A stretch of 64,000 bases of DNA from Clostridia bacterium (GCA_017447185.1 JAFSOC010000004.1:20399-84398); one strand, 5' to 3'. Counted from the stretch's first letter, positions 34,313 through 43,692 are shown. Translations and numbers: made by a program. Notes: a model not told the origin generated them from the letters alone.

Positions 34313-34774
34313 TTACTCTGCGTCTGCGGGGGTCTCTTCTGCTGCAGGTGCTTCTTCAGCAGGAGCCGCTTCTTCCGCGGGAGCTTCTTCGGCGACGGGC
34401 GCTTCTTCAGCAGGAGCGGCTTCGTCGGCAGGAGCTTCCATGGGAGCGGGCTTGTTGGCGCGCGGCTTCACAGCAGAGCGCTTCTCGACCAGCTTCACGA
34501 CCAGATAACGGAGCACGCTCTCGTTGATCTGCAGGTTACGCTCGAGCTCGCGGGGCAGTTCGACGGGTGCCTGGAAGGTCACCAGTACGTACCAGCCTTC
34601 GGTCTTGTAGTCGATCGCATAGGCCAGGCGGCGCTTGCCCCATGTTTCATCGACCTTTTCGATCTCACCACCGTTGTTTGTGATCAGGGCGGAAACCTTT
34701 TCAATCAGCTCTTTCCGGGCCGTTTCCTCCAGATCGGTGTCGATGATGTAGATCATTTCATACCTGTTCATCAT
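34313..34774 (-). CDS. rpsF: 30S ribosomal protein S6 with long acidic tail
   Basis: A 153-residue S6. The core (residues 1-100, MNRYEMIYIIDTDLEE start, WGKRRLAYAIDYKTEGWYVL) is normal. The last 45 residues form an Ala/Glu/Pro repeat (units like PAEEAPAEEA) not found in the usual 95-105 residue protein. The tail is likely disordered and negatively charged. Two adjacent ATG codons are possible starts. It heads the rpsF-ssb-rpsR operon and has its own promoter plus a structured leader covering the Shine-Dalgarno. Confidence 0.95.
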   Translation of the reverse strand: MMNRYEMIYIIDTDLEETARKELIEKVSALITNNGGEIEKVDETWGKRRLAYAIDYKTEGWYVLVTFQAPVELPRELERNLQINESVLRYLVVKLVEKRSAVKPRANKPAPMEAPADEAAPAEEAPVAEEAPAEEAAPAEEAPAAEETPADAE

Positions 34775-34783
34775 TCTTTCACC

Positions 34784-34823
34784 TCCTCACGGACTTTTGG
34801 CGCTGCTTTCTGCAGCGCAAGGA
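34784..34823 (-). promoter_or_regulatory. Probable S6:S18-binding leader RNA (rpsF motif)
   Basis: Read as RNA on the minus strand, UCCUU pairs with GAGGA (P1). Inside lies a 7-bp perfect stem GCGCUGC/GCAGCGC with loop AGAAA. On the 3' side the unpaired CAAAAGUCCGU carries the CCG trinucleotide diagnostic of the published rpsF leader motif bound by the S6:S18 complex. P1 overlaps the Shine-Dalgarno, so binding would repress translation. Confidence 0.6.
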
Positions 34824-34837
34824 TGTGCCGATTAGGG

Positions 34838-34866
34838 ATTATAGCAGAACACCCGTTGATTTGCAA
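34838..34866 (-). promoter_or_regulatory. Promoter of the rpsF operon
   Basis: Minus-strand TTGCAA (plus 34861-34866) and perfect TATAAT (plus 34838-34843) with 17 bases between. It starts transcription just before the leader hairpin. Confidence 0.75.
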
Positions 34867-34923
34867 GGGGAACAATCATCTTTTTGGTTGATTTTCCAAA
34901 TCCTGTCAGCCCCCTCTTTTTAC

Positions 34924-34952
34924 TTGCAAAACAGGATGTTCTCCGTTATACT
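34924..34952 (+). promoter_or_regulatory. Promoter of the EamA permease gene
   Basis: TTGCAA (34924-34929) and TATACT (34947-34952), 17-base spacer. The longer open frame beginning at 34825 starts upstream of this promoter and is therefore unlikely. Confidence 0.65.
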
Positions 34953-34989
34953 TGACCGGACTTTTACTGATGGTTATGGGGGTTTTCCA

Positions 34990-35958
34990 ATGAGCTGGTT
35001 CTTCTTCGCCCTGATCTGCCTCCTGGGCTGGGGCTGCGCCGATCTGTTCTACAAGAAGGGGACAGATGAGCACGACCGTTATTCCCACCTGCGCATTGCC
35101 GTCTGGGTCGGCCTGGTGATGGGCATCTGCGCTATCATCATGATGCTGATCCCCTTTGACGAAGAGCTGAAGACGCCGATGTCCGTCGGCGCCCTGATTG
35201 AAAACGGCATCAAGTATTCTCCCGCTTCCCTGTGCTATATCCTTTCCATGGTCATTGGCTATGCCGGCCTGCGCTATATGGAAGTCAGCATCGTTTCCCC
35301 GGTGCAGAATGCTTCCGGCGGCCTCTCCGCTATTTTCATGACCGTGTATTTCCTGATCGTCGGCCGGCTGGAGAGCATTTCCGAGATCTTTGATCCCCTG
35401 ACCACGGTCGGTACCATCCTGATCGTCCTGGGCGTCATCGCCCTGGCCATTGTGGAGCAGCGCCTGGCCCGGGAGGAACGCCGCCTGAACCCGCCGGAGA
35501 AGAAATACCGTTTCGGTGCCCTGGCGCTCCTGTTCCCGATCCTCTACTGCCTGTTTGATACCCTGGGCACCGCCGCCGACGGCATCATCCTTGATGAGGA
35601 AGTCGGCCTGGGCCTGGGCGAGGTTGATGTCCTGATCCTCTACGGGCTGACCTTCCTGCTGGCGGGCCTGATCGCCTGGATTTTCCTGTGGATCCGGGAA
35701 AAGAAGCCCTACAATCCCTTCGCGAGAACGGAGCTCACCAAGGGCATCGCCGCCTGCTGCGAGGAATTCGGCCAGGTGTTCTACGTCTTTGCCATGGCCC
35801 GCAATCCGGTGGTGGCCGCTCCCATTGTCGCCAGCTACTGCGTCGTGTCCGTGCTGCTGGCCCGCATCTTCCTGAAGGAGAAGCTGAAGGCCGCCCAGTA
35901 CGCCTGCATTTTTGCCGTCATTGCCGGCATTATCGTCATCGGATTTGTCGGGGACTGA
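34990..35958 (+). CDS. EamA/DMT superfamily permease
   Basis: A 322-residue membrane protein with about ten hydrophobic helices in two EamA-like halves (WFFFALICLLGWGCADLFYKK at the N-terminus, YVFAMARNPVVAAPIVASYCVVSVL in the second half, with a Lys/Glu-containing IFLKEKL after the ninth helix). The drug/metabolite transporter superfamily moves diverse small molecules; the substrate is unknown. A charged loop of about 25 residues (EERRLNPPEKKYRF) separates the halves. ATG 34990 is chosen because it follows the promoter and a GGGGG stretch. Confidence 0.87.
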   Translation: MSWFFFALICLLGWGCADLFYKKGTDEHDRYSHLRIAVWVGLVMGICAIIMMLIPFDEELKTPMSVGALIENGIKYSPASLCYILSMVIGYAGLRYMEVSIVSPVQNASGGLSAIFMTVYFLIVGRLESISEIFDPLTTVGTILIVLGVIALAIVEQRLAREERRLNPPEKKYRFGALALLFPILYCLFDTLGTAADGIILDEEVGLGLGEVDVLILYGLTFLLAGLIAWIFLWIREKKPYNPFARTELTKGIAACCEEFGQVFYVFAMARNPVVAAPIVASYCVVSVLLARIFLKEKLKAAQYACIFAVIAGIIVIGFVGD

Positions 35959-36011
35959 CCTCCCCGTTCCTTCCCTATCGTTCCCCCGACCCCGCAAAGG
36001 AGATGAAAGCC

Positions 36012-37463
36012 ATGCCGCGGAAAGCCACCGGATCCTTCCGTCCTGCCCGCGTGCTGGCTTTTTTGCTGTGCCTTTCCCTGTGCCTGCTTTCCCTGCCTGC
36101 ATCCCTGGCGGAAAGCCCGGCGGAAAGCGCCCTCACCCTTTCCCTCCCGAAGGAAGTGAAAGGCTATGCCCATTGTGAGATTACCGTCACCGCGCCGGCC
36201 GCGGGGGATCTGCTCCTGACCCTGTATGACAGCCTGGACAATCCGTGGCTTTACCGGCGTGAGCAGCTGACCGACGGGGAAAACCTCCTGTCCTGGGACG
36301 GGCGGGGCGCCGGCGGGGAGCTGCTGATGAGCGGGCCCTACCGTTTTGAAGCCGTGTTTTCCGCCGCGGACGGCCGGGAGTTCACCGCCTCCGCTTCCTT
36401 TGACGTACGGGGGTACGCCCCTGCGCTGGCCCTGGCGCTTCCCTCCTCCGAAACCCTGTATCTGGACGGGGGAGAAAGCTGGTTTGTCGAATGCTGGGTG
36501 CCCAACGCCTGCATCGTGGCCATGGATGTCCTGGACGCGTCCGGTAATCCCGTTTATACGAAAAGCGTCTCCATGGGGGACCGGGACCGGGATGTGATCC
36601 GCTGGGACGGTACGGGTTCCAATCACCGGAAACTCACCCCCGGCGAATATACCGTCCATCTGTATCCGAAGAAAAATCCGGATTTTGATTATACCTGGCC
36701 CCTCACCGTGGCAGAGGCCGCGCCGGAAAAGCCAGCGGTGGCTGTCACCGGTCCGGTAATCCCGGAGCGGGGCATGTCCGATGCGGAAATCTGGGAAATC
36801 ATGATGAAGCCTTCCGTTGTCGTCAACGCCACGGGATCCTCCAGTCGCTTTGTCCTGCGGGAATCCCCCACGAACCGCAGCGCCGCTGTCGGCCTCGTCT
36901 GCTGCGCCACCCAGGGGCTGGAAGTCCTGGCCATTGAGGGTGACTGGGCCCAGGTCCGTGCCGGCAATTATTCCGACGGCCATTTCATCACCGGCTGGTA
37001 TCCCGTGAAGGGCCTGACGGTGGTTACCCCCGCGCCGCATTACGCCGTCCTCGTGGACAAGCGGACCCAGACGCTGACCGTTTATCACGACGGCGTTCCC
37101 TTGGGCACCGTTCCGGTCTCCACCGGCCTTCCCACTGAAAAAAAGCCCCAGCGTGAAACCTCGCCCGGGGCCTTCCTCACCGATATTCACTTCAGCCGGG
37201 ACTTTGCCCAGGATGGCGCCCGCTATGACTATCCCCTGCGCTACCAGGGCGGCAATATCATCCATTCCACCGGCTATGCCCGGATTCCCCACGCCGCCTA
37301 CAGCGTCAAGGATTACAGCAAAAACCTGCCCAGACTGGGGCAGAAAGCCTCCCACGGCTGCGTCCGGGTCAGCCCCTTTACCACGCCGGACTGCGAAATC
37401 AACAGCTACTGGCTCTGGACCCACCTGCCGTTCCACACCCGGGTGATCATCCTGGACGATTAA
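36012..37463 (+). CDS. Secreted L,D-transpeptidase with FlgD-Ig-like and SH3 domains
   Basis: A 483-residue exported protein. Order: signal peptide (VLAFLLCLSLCLLSLPASLA), two beta-sandwich modules of FlgD-Ig type (each ending LSWDGRGAGG or IRWDGTGSN and a PYRFEAVF- or GEYTVHLY-like strand), an SH3b domain at about 280-345, and a C-terminal YkuD domain. The catalytic SHGCVRVS is near residue 454. YkuD enzymes make 3-3 cross-links or attach proteins to peptidoglycan. ATG 36012 sits ten bases after AAAGGAG; the ATG at 36003 is too close. Its stop overlaps that of GH43. Confidence 0.9.
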   Translation: MPRKATGSFRPARVLAFLLCLSLCLLSLPASLAESPAESALTLSLPKEVKGYAHCEITVTAPAAGDLLLTLYDSLDNPWLYRREQLTDGENLLSWDGRGAGGELLMSGPYRFEAVFSAADGREFTASASFDVRGYAPALALALPSSETLYLDGGESWFVECWVPNACIVAMDVLDASGNPVYTKSVSMGDRDRDVIRWDGTGSNHRKLTPGEYTVHLYPKKNPDFDYTWPLTVAEAAPEKPAVAVTGPVIPERGMSDAEIWEIMMKPSVVVNATGSSSRFVLRESPTNRSAAVGLVCCATQGLEVLAIEGDWAQVRAGNYSDGHFITGWYPVKGLTVVTPAPHYAVLVDKRTQTLTVYHDGVPLGTVPVSTGLPTEKKPQRETSPGAFLTDIHFSRDFAQDGARYDYPLRYQGGNIIHSTGYARIPHAAYSVKDYSKNLPRLGQKASHGCVRVSPFTTPDCEINSYWLWTHLPFHTRVIILDD

Positions 37464-38950
37464 TCCGCGTCCCCTGTCCGGATGCGGAACTTCCGGAATC
37501 CCGCGCTGCCGCCGGTCTCCCTTGTAGCGTACAGGAACAGGCCAAACCGGCATCCGGTAAAGTGGTCCAGCGCGAATACCATGGTGTGCGCCGGTCCCAG
37601 CGGTTCCCACGTGTCTCCCCGCAGGAAGGAGAACCGGACAATCCCGTTCATTCCCTCAAAGCGTACCTCCGCCCGCAGCCGGGCGGTTTTTTCGTTCCAC
37701 GGAATCCGGGCCGGTTCCTTTTCCTCTTTTGCTCCCGGCTCCCGGGCCTTCATCACCAGGGCATATCCGTCCTTCTCCCGCGTGATGCCGATCAGCCCGT
37801 AACTGCCGATCAGCAGGCACAGTCCGGCGGTGTCGCCTTCCCGCAGGTCTTCCGCGTCCACGGTGATCTCCGCGCTGCCCCCGGGCAGCGCCGTCCGCTG
37901 GGTAATGGTGTTCCGGGCATGTTCCACCGTCCGGCTGATCTTATCCGTCCGGATGCGGTATTCGCCCTTCCCCGTCTCCCGGCATCCTTCCCGCGGCTCA
38001 TGGTTGAACTGCCACAGCGGGTGCAGCGCGGAAGCGGTGAAATCGTCGTCCGTCTGCAGCGGTGCGGCGGTCCATCCCGGCCGTGTTGAAGCGTTCTCCA
38101 CCGCTTTCGTCACGTCCCCGAACACCGGATACCCGGCCCGGTTCCATTCCACCGGCACCAGCACCGGAATCCGCCCAATGGCGCCCCGGTCCTGGAACAG
38201 GATGGCGAACCATTTCCCTTCCGGCGTGTCCACGATGCCGCCCTGGGCGGCCCCGCTGTTCATCCCGTCCAGGTCCATGGCCAGCACGTCCCCGCCGGCC
38301 CATACGCCTTCCAGATCCTCCGTCACGAAGCAGGCCTCCGTCCGGAACCACTTCCGCTGCTGGCTGTGGATCAGGAAAAGCACATATTTCCCGTTGATTT
38401 TGTACAGGTGGGATCCCTCGTAGCCCAGTATTCCCCCCGGCGCGTCCCGCAGGATGATCCGGTCCAGCCCGCCTTCCTTCGGTCCGCTCAGGTCCTCCCG
38501 CAGCTCCGTCAGGCGGATATTCCGGTTGCCGTAGACAATGTAGACCCTTCCGTCGTCGTCAAACAGCAGCGACGGATCGTGGTAGATGCCCTCGATGTAC
38601 TGCTTTGTCCAGGGGCCTTCGATCCTGTCCGCCGTGAACAGGAAGGTCTTCGGCCATTCATGGGCGATGAACACCGCGTAGAATTTCCCCTTGTGATACC
38701 GCAGGGAGGCGGCCCACATCCCGTGGCCGTAGATGGTTTCCTCCCCCTCCAGTTTCTCCCCGTCCGTGTGCTCCAGCGTGTCATACAGGTACGCGCAGTG
38801 TTCCCAGTGGATCAGGTCGTGGGATTTCAGGATATTCCCGCCGGGAAAGAAGTGCATCGTCGTGCTGATCATGTAATACGTGTCCCCGACCCGGATCACG
38901 TCCGGATCCGGATAGTCCATCCCGGTCAGCGGGTTTGTTCCGTGTTCCAT
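37460..38950 (-). CDS. Glycoside hydrolase family 43 protein
   Basis: A 496-residue GH43-type five-bladed beta-propeller with a C-terminal beta-sandwich. Catalytic residues can be placed: Asp in MDYPDPDVI (about residue 14), Asp in YHDPSLLFDDDG (about 125), and Glu in GYEGSHLYKI (about 180). The C-terminal 190 residues resemble the DUF1349-type lectin-like domain of beta-xylosidases. Activity on xylo- or arabino-oligosaccharides is likely. No signal peptide is seen, so it should act inside the cell on imported sugars. AGGAGGG precedes the ATG. Confidence 0.9.
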   Translation of the reverse strand: MEHGTNPLTGMDYPDPDVIRVGDTYYMISTTMHFFPGGNILKSHDLIHWEHCAYLYDTLEHTDGEKLEGEETIYGHGMWAASLRYHKGKFYAVFIAHEWPKTFLFTADRIEGPWTKQYIEGIYHDPSLLFDDDGRVYIVYGNRNIRLTELREDLSGPKEGGLDRIILRDAPGGILGYEGSHLYKINGKYVLFLIHSQQRKWFRTEACFVTEDLEGVWAGGDVLAMDLDGMNSGAAQGGIVDTPEGKWFAILFQDRGAIGRIPVLVPVEWNRAGYPVFGDVTKAVENASTRPGWTAAPLQTDDDFTASALHPLWQFNHEPREGCRETGKGEYRIRTDKISRTVEHARNTITQRTALPGGSAEITVDAEDLREGDTAGLCLLIGSYGLIGITREKDGYALVMKAREPGAKEEKEPARIPWNEKTARLRAEVRFEGMNGIVRFSFLRGDTWEPLGPAHTMVFALDHFTGCRFGLFLYATRETGGSAGFRKFRIRTGDAD

Positions 38951-38986
38951 CCTCTTCCCTCCTGCATTGAGCAGATCGATGTTTGC

Positions 38987-39015
38987 AAAAGGACGGCCCC
39001 CAAAGGACCGTCCTT
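38987..39015 (-). terminator. Terminator between the GPH transporter and GH43
   Basis: AAGGACGG (38989-38996) pairs with CCGTCCTT (39008-39015). Reading the minus strand, the stem is followed by a short T run (TTTT). It may only attenuate, since GH43 lies directly downstream. Confidence 0.6.
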
Positions 39016-39052
39016 CAAGTTCCCGTTACTGTTTTTATCGTACTTTCGGGTT

Positions 39053-40474
39053 TTATTGTTTTTCACCCTGGATTGTTTTCATAACCTTCTTCTCGTCGTA
39101 AGCCAGCAGGATGACCGCGCCCAGCACACAGAAGCACACCGCAACGATGGCAACAATGCGCAGGCCCGGTTCCGATGCTGTCAGGTCATTACCAGTCGTA
39201 ACCTGTTCGGCACCCAGTACTGCCAGCGACGTGAATACAAGCATCGCGATGGATTGCCCCAGTTTCATTGCGAAAGTCCGGGCCGCAAAGAACATTCCCT
39301 CACGGTTTTCCCCGGTCAGTTTGGCATCCTCCTCAGCCACATCGGCGACGATCGCCTGCGGGATGATCCCCAGCAGCGCCATCGGGAAGGCGGAGATCAG
39401 GACTATCAGAATACCGGGAATCATGGATCCCGCGCCCAGGAACGGCACGACGCCGATCAGTGCCGTAATCAGATAAGCCACTGCCAGCCCCAGGAATCCG
39501 ATAACAACCAGCTTCTTCTTTCCGTGTTTCGCCACAAGCCGGCTCACAAACGGATAGAAGCATGCGCTCAGCACCGTCATCGCTCCCATGAACAGCATCG
39601 TATTTGATTCATTCAGCTTCATGGAGACTTTGACAAAGAACGGCAATCCCGTCTGGAACAGCGTCAGTCCGACCCAGTACATGATATCGGACAGGGAAAA
39701 TTTACGGAATTCCTTGTTCCTGAACGTCTTGGCCAGGCTTTTGAAAGCATTGCTGTCACTCGGCTTCGCGTCCACGAAGTCCTTTTCGTTCAGTTTGAAC
39801 ACCGGAACCAGCATGCAGATCAGCGCAATTACAGCCAGCACAATGAACCAGATCCGGTAACTCCACGCGTATCCGACCATCCCCTGCAGCGGTCCGGCCA
39901 GCGCAAAGGGCAGGTAGGCCAGCAGCGTCCCGAAGAAGAAAGTCAGGGAAATTGCCGTGGAAATGTACATGCGGTCTTCCTGTGTCTTTCCGAACTCGGA
40001 GATCAGCGCGTTATACGGCGTACAGTACATCGTCATGAACAGATAGAACAGGATCAGCGTCACCAGCACCCAGACAATGTTCAGCGGGTTGGTGTCTCCG
40101 CTTTTGACTCCGCCGAAGGGCGTACAGAATACCAGTACCGTTACGATCGCAAACGGAATGGCCGCCCGCTTCATAAACGGGATCCGCCGTCCCTTCGGAT
40201 TCCGGCTCCTGTCTGATAAGGACGCGATCCATGGATCGGTCACCGCGTCAAAAATCCTGCATATGAAGGTGATCAGTCCGAGGATTGTCAGTACACCCAG
40301 AATCACCAGCCCGGTAGGCACATAGAACAGTGCCCCCGCATCCTTTACCGCATCGGACGTCGGCAGATAGAACGTCACCAGCCATGTGCCGATGATTCCG
40401 CTCAGGATAGACCATCCTAGCTGGCCGATCGCGAAAATACGCATCTCTTTTTTGGTCAGACGTCTTGTATTCAT
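39053..40474 (-). CDS. GPH-family sugar:cation symporter
   Basis: A 473-residue MFS_2 (glycoside-pentoside-hexuronide:cation symporter, MelB/LacS-like) permease with about twelve helices. Features: IFDAVTDPWIASLSDRSRNPKGRR, with the conserved Asp and Arg/Lys loop of the family, and the second-half loop GKKKLVV. The ATG at 40474 begins MNTRRLTKKEMRIF; the longer frame to 40558 overlaps the promoter. It lies between lacZ and GH43 on the same strand, so uptake of galactosides or xylo-oligosaccharides is a reasonable inference. Confidence 0.9.
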   Translation of the reverse strand: MNTRRLTKKEMRIFAIGQLGWSILSGIIGTWLVTFYLPTSDAVKDAGALFYVPTGLVILGVLTILGLITFICRIFDAVTDPWIASLSDRSRNPKGRRIPFMKRAAIPFAIVTVLVFCTPFGGVKSGDTNPLNIVWVLVTLILFYLFMTMYCTPYNALISEFGKTQEDRMYISTAISLTFFFGTLLAYLPFALAGPLQGMVGYAWSYRIWFIVLAVIALICMLVPVFKLNEKDFVDAKPSDSNAFKSLAKTFRNKEFRKFSLSDIMYWVGLTLFQTGLPFFVKVSMKLNESNTMLFMGAMTVLSACFYPFVSRLVAKHGKKKLVVIGFLGLAVAYLITALIGVVPFLGAGSMIPGILIVLISAFPMALLGIIPQAIVADVAEEDAKLTGENREGMFFAARTFAMKLGQSIAMLVFTSLAVLGAEQVTTGNDLTASEPGLRIVAIVAVCFCVLGAVILLAYDEKKVMKTIQGEKQ

Positions 40475-40518
40475 ATATTTCCCTGCTCTCTGTACATTTG
40501 TATGGTGCCCGTGTAACA

Positions 40519-40547
40519 AGTATATCAGCAGTACAAAGAAAAAACAA
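40519..40547 (-). promoter_or_regulatory. Promoter of the GPH transporter
   Basis: Minus-strand TTGTTT (plus 40542-40547) and TATACT (plus 40519-40524), 17-base spacer, about 45 bases before the start. Confidence 0.6.
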
Positions 40548-40613
40548 GTTGGTTTCACAGATGCCCGATGCGGCGCTTTCCCGGCTCACTGCTGACGATG
40601 AAAAACAGATCGC

Positions 40614-43600
40614 TTAAATTCCCCGGAAGGAGAAGTTGAATTCCACCGGCTTCGTCACGTCGATCAGGTACTCCGGATGCGTCCTGGCGCCCCAGCTGTC
40701 GTCTCCGGCAATGCCCATCTGCCGGCTGCTCATCTTCACCACCGTGTAGTTCACCGGCGGCAACTCGTAGCCGTGGGCGGCGTTCTCGATCTCGTGCGGC
40801 GTCCAGGGCAGCGCGGAGAACTCCCCGCCGTTCAGCCACAGCTTCAGTCCCTGCCCCCGGTCGTTGGTTACTTCCGCCCAGCGCACGCCGGTACGGTTGC
40901 CGCATTCCTGGGGCATCAGGTAGGGTGTCCAATTCTCCTCCGCCTCGTATTCAAACAGGCCCAGCCGCGCGCCTTCCCGGCGGTCGATATAGTTCTCCTG
41001 CGGCCCCAGGCCGAAGAAGCGCACCTTCCCGTAGTCCGCGTCCAGCTTCATGATCATGCCGAATTCCGGCATATCCCCCAGTTCCTTCACCGGATCATAC
41101 CGCATCTGCACGTCCACCTTCCCGCAGCGGTGCACCCGGTAGGTGATGGCGCAGGCAGCCTTCGGGCTGGTCGGCAGGTCGTATTCCATCGTGAAGGATA
41201 CGCACCCGTTCGCTTCCCGCACAGGACGGACCGCCGCGTTCTTTTTCGCGGAAGCTTCCTCCAGTCCGGTATGGACGTAGAGGGAAGCGATCTTCCACTG
41301 GGCGTAGCGCACCGGCATCCGGTTGCCCATGTCGTTGTTCGTGGGCGCGCGCCAGAAGTTCGGCACCAGCGGCCCCTTCAGCAGTTCCTTCCCGCCCCAG
41401 CGGTAGGAATCGATGGCACCCATGCCCCGGTTGAACATCACCTCGAAGGTCTCGCCCCGGATGCCGATGTTCCACAGGTTTTCGTTTATCTCCAGCTCCC
41501 TGCGGGGCAGGCGTTTCTTTTCGCCCGCGACGTTCCAGGCCGGGCTCTGGCCGAAGGCGATTTCATATCCTTCCTCCGCCCATTCCGTATCCTCCTTCAG
41601 CCGGAAGGAAACCGTCACCGCATATTCTCCCGGAACCGTCTGCTCCCCGAAGGGCAGCGGGTACTGCTTTTCGCTCAGCGGCGGCACATCCGTTTCGACC
41701 GTCTCCCGCCGGATCACCTTTCCGTCCCGCTCCAGGATCGCCACGCAGCTGTAGGCCGCCGTGGAGGTAAACATATGCCGGTTGATCACCGTCATCTGTT
41801 TCGCGTCCGCCTTCACCACGATGTTCTGGTAGTTGTATTTGACCTCCTGCAGCTTGGGCGTCGGTTTCCCGTCGGCAAACACGATGCCGTTGCCGCAGAA
41901 AATACCGTCGTTCGGCCGGTCGTCCCAGTCTCCGCCGTACAGCAGCGTTTTCTTTCCGAACCGGTCCCGGCCCGTCATTGCCTGGTCGATAAAGTCCCAG
42001 ATGAATCCGCCCTGGTACAGTTCCTCTTCATACGCCAGTTCCGTATATTTGTGCATGGCGCCGTTGGAATTACCCATGGAGTGGGTGTATTCGCACAGGA
42101 TAAACGGCTTCTCCCGGTGCTCCTTCAGATAAGCCCGCACCCGGTCCGCCGGGGTGTACATTTCCGTCTCGATATCCGTGATTTCGCGGATCCGCAGTTC
42201 GCTCTTCCCCGCGTAATCCACCTGGTGATCCCCTTCGTAGTGCACCGGCCGGCTGGGATCCAGCCGCTTCATCTCCCGGCTCATGGCCAGGATCACGGTT
42301 CCGGTCAGGCTTTCGTTGCCGCAGCTCCAGATCAGGATGCTCGGATGGTTCCGGTCCCGGCCCACCATGGAGCGCACCCGGTCCACCAGCAGCGGTTCCC
42401 AGTCCTTCCGGTTCCCCGGGAACATCTCGTCCGGCCCGATCCGCCCGTTCCACAGCATGTCCCACATGCCGTGGCTTTCCATATTGTTCTCGTCGATCAC
42501 GTACAGTCCCAGCTCGTCGCACAGGCGGTAAAGCGCGCTTGAGTTCGGATAGTGGCTGGTCCGTACCGCGTTGATGTTGTTCCGCTTCATCAGGATCAGG
42601 TCCCGCCGGATCTTCTCCTCCGTCACAGCGCGCCCGGTTTCGCCGCAGAAGTCATGCCGGTTCGTTCCCTTGAAAACCACCCGCACGCCGTTCACCCGGA
42701 TTACGCTGTCCCGGATCTCAATCTTCCGGAATCCGACCCGCGCAGGAACGATTTCTTCCGCCCCGTCCGGCGCTGTCAGCCGCATTTCCGCGCCGTACAG
42801 GTACGGATCCTCCGCGCTCCACAGGCGCGGCGCGTCGATCTCCAGGCTTCCGCTGATCTCCGTATCCCCGGAGACCTTTCCTTCCGCCTGTGCCAGCGTT
42901 TCCCCGCCGTCCAGCAGGCGGAATATCATGGCCGTTCCTTCCGGCGCGCTGATCTTCGCCTTCCACTGCAGCACGCCCTTTTTCATGGATCTGTCCGGTT
43001 CCGCCTGCAGCTGCAGGTCCCATACATGCGCTTCCGGTACCGCGTACAGGATCACGTCCCGGTACAGTCCGGAGAACCGCAGGAAGTCCTGGTCCTCCAG
43101 CCAGCTGCCGGCGCAGAACCGGTATACCCGGCAGGCCAGCTTGTTTTCCCCCTCCCGGAGCGCCCCGGTCAGTTCAAATTCATGCGGGGTGAAGCTGTCC
43201 GAGGAGAAGCCGATGTACTGCCCGTTCAGCCAGACCGCCACGCAGCTTTCCGCTCCCTGGAAAGACACGAAAACCCGCCGGCCCTTCATGGCCTCCGGCA
43301 GAAAAAAGTTTTTCACATAGCAGGCGACGGGATTGAACCGCTCCGGGATCTCCCCGGGCAGCAGCGTTTCATGTCCGGTCCAGGGATACTGGGTATTGCA
43401 GTACTGCGGAACCCCGTATCCCTCCCGCTGGATATGCGCGGGCACCGTCATGTCCGCCCATCCGTCGCAGTCGTATTCCGGCTGCTCGAATCCGGGAATG
43501 ATCTGTCCCGGGTTCATGGCGTGGAAGAATTTCCATTGCCCGTTCAGGCTCATGCGCAGGGAGGAAGCGCCCGCCTCCTTCTCAGCGTCGGATATATACC

Positions 43601-43676
43601 ATTCGTGGTCCGTATGCGGGTCCAGCCGGTTTTCCCTGAAATAACCGGGATCCTTCAGTCTTTTCTCATCAAACAT
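40614..43676 (-). CDS. lacZ: Beta-galactosidase, GH2 LacZ type
   Basis: A 1020-residue LacZ-type GH2 enzyme, matching the length of the classic beta-galactosidase. Domains: an N-terminal sugar-binding sandwich, Ig-like linkers, a TIM barrel, and the C-terminal beta-gal small chain. Active-site motifs: ENNMESHG, the acid/base Glu in WSCGNES, and the nucleophile Glu in LCEYTHSMGN. It hydrolyses lactose or other beta-galactosides in the cytoplasm; no signal peptide is seen. It starts 16 bases after the anti-sigma-like gene with no terminator between, so it is probably in the sigma-factor transcript. Confidence 0.94.
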   Translation of the reverse strand: MFDEKRLKDPGYFRENRLDPHTDHEWYISDAEKEAGASSLRMSLNGQWKFFHAMNPGQIIPGFEQPEYDCDGWADMTVPAHIQREGYGVPQYCNTQYPWTGHETLLPGEIPERFNPVACYVKNFFLPEAMKGRRVFVSFQGAESCVAVWLNGQYIGFSSDSFTPHEFELTGALREGENKLACRVYRFCAGSWLEDQDFLRFSGLYRDVILYAVPEAHVWDLQLQAEPDRSMKKGVLQWKAKISAPEGTAMIFRLLDGGETLAQAEGKVSGDTEISGSLEIDAPRLWSAEDPYLYGAEMRLTAPDGAEEIVPARVGFRKIEIRDSVIRVNGVRVVFKGTNRHDFCGETGRAVTEEKIRRDLILMKRNNINAVRTSHYPNSSALYRLCDELGLYVIDENNMESHGMWDMLWNGRIGPDEMFPGNRKDWEPLLVDRVRSMVGRDRNHPSILIWSCGNESLTGTVILAMSREMKRLDPSRPVHYEGDHQVDYAGKSELRIREITDIETEMYTPADRVRAYLKEHREKPFILCEYTHSMGNSNGAMHKYTELAYEEELYQGGFIWDFIDQAMTGRDRFGKKTLLYGGDWDDRPNDGIFCGNGIVFADGKPTPKLQEVKYNYQNIVVKADAKQMTVINRHMFTSTAAYSCVAILERDGKVIRRETVETDVPPLSEKQYPLPFGEQTVPGEYAVTVSFRLKEDTEWAEEGYEIAFGQSPAWNVAGEKKRLPRRELEINENLWNIGIRGETFEVMFNRGMGAIDSYRWGGKELLKGPLVPNFWRAPTNNDMGNRMPVRYAQWKIASLYVHTGLEEASAKKNAAVRPVREANGCVSFTMEYDLPTSPKAACAITYRVHRCGKVDVQMRYDPVKELGDMPEFGMIMKLDADYGKVRFFGLGPQENYIDRREGARLGLFEYEAEENWTPYLMPQECGNRTGVRWAEVTNDRGQGLKLWLNGGEFSALPWTPHEIENAAHGYELPPVNYTVVKMSSRQMGIAGDDSWGARTHPEYLIDVTKPVEFNFSFRGI

Positions 43677-43692
43677 GTTTCTCCCGTTCCTC

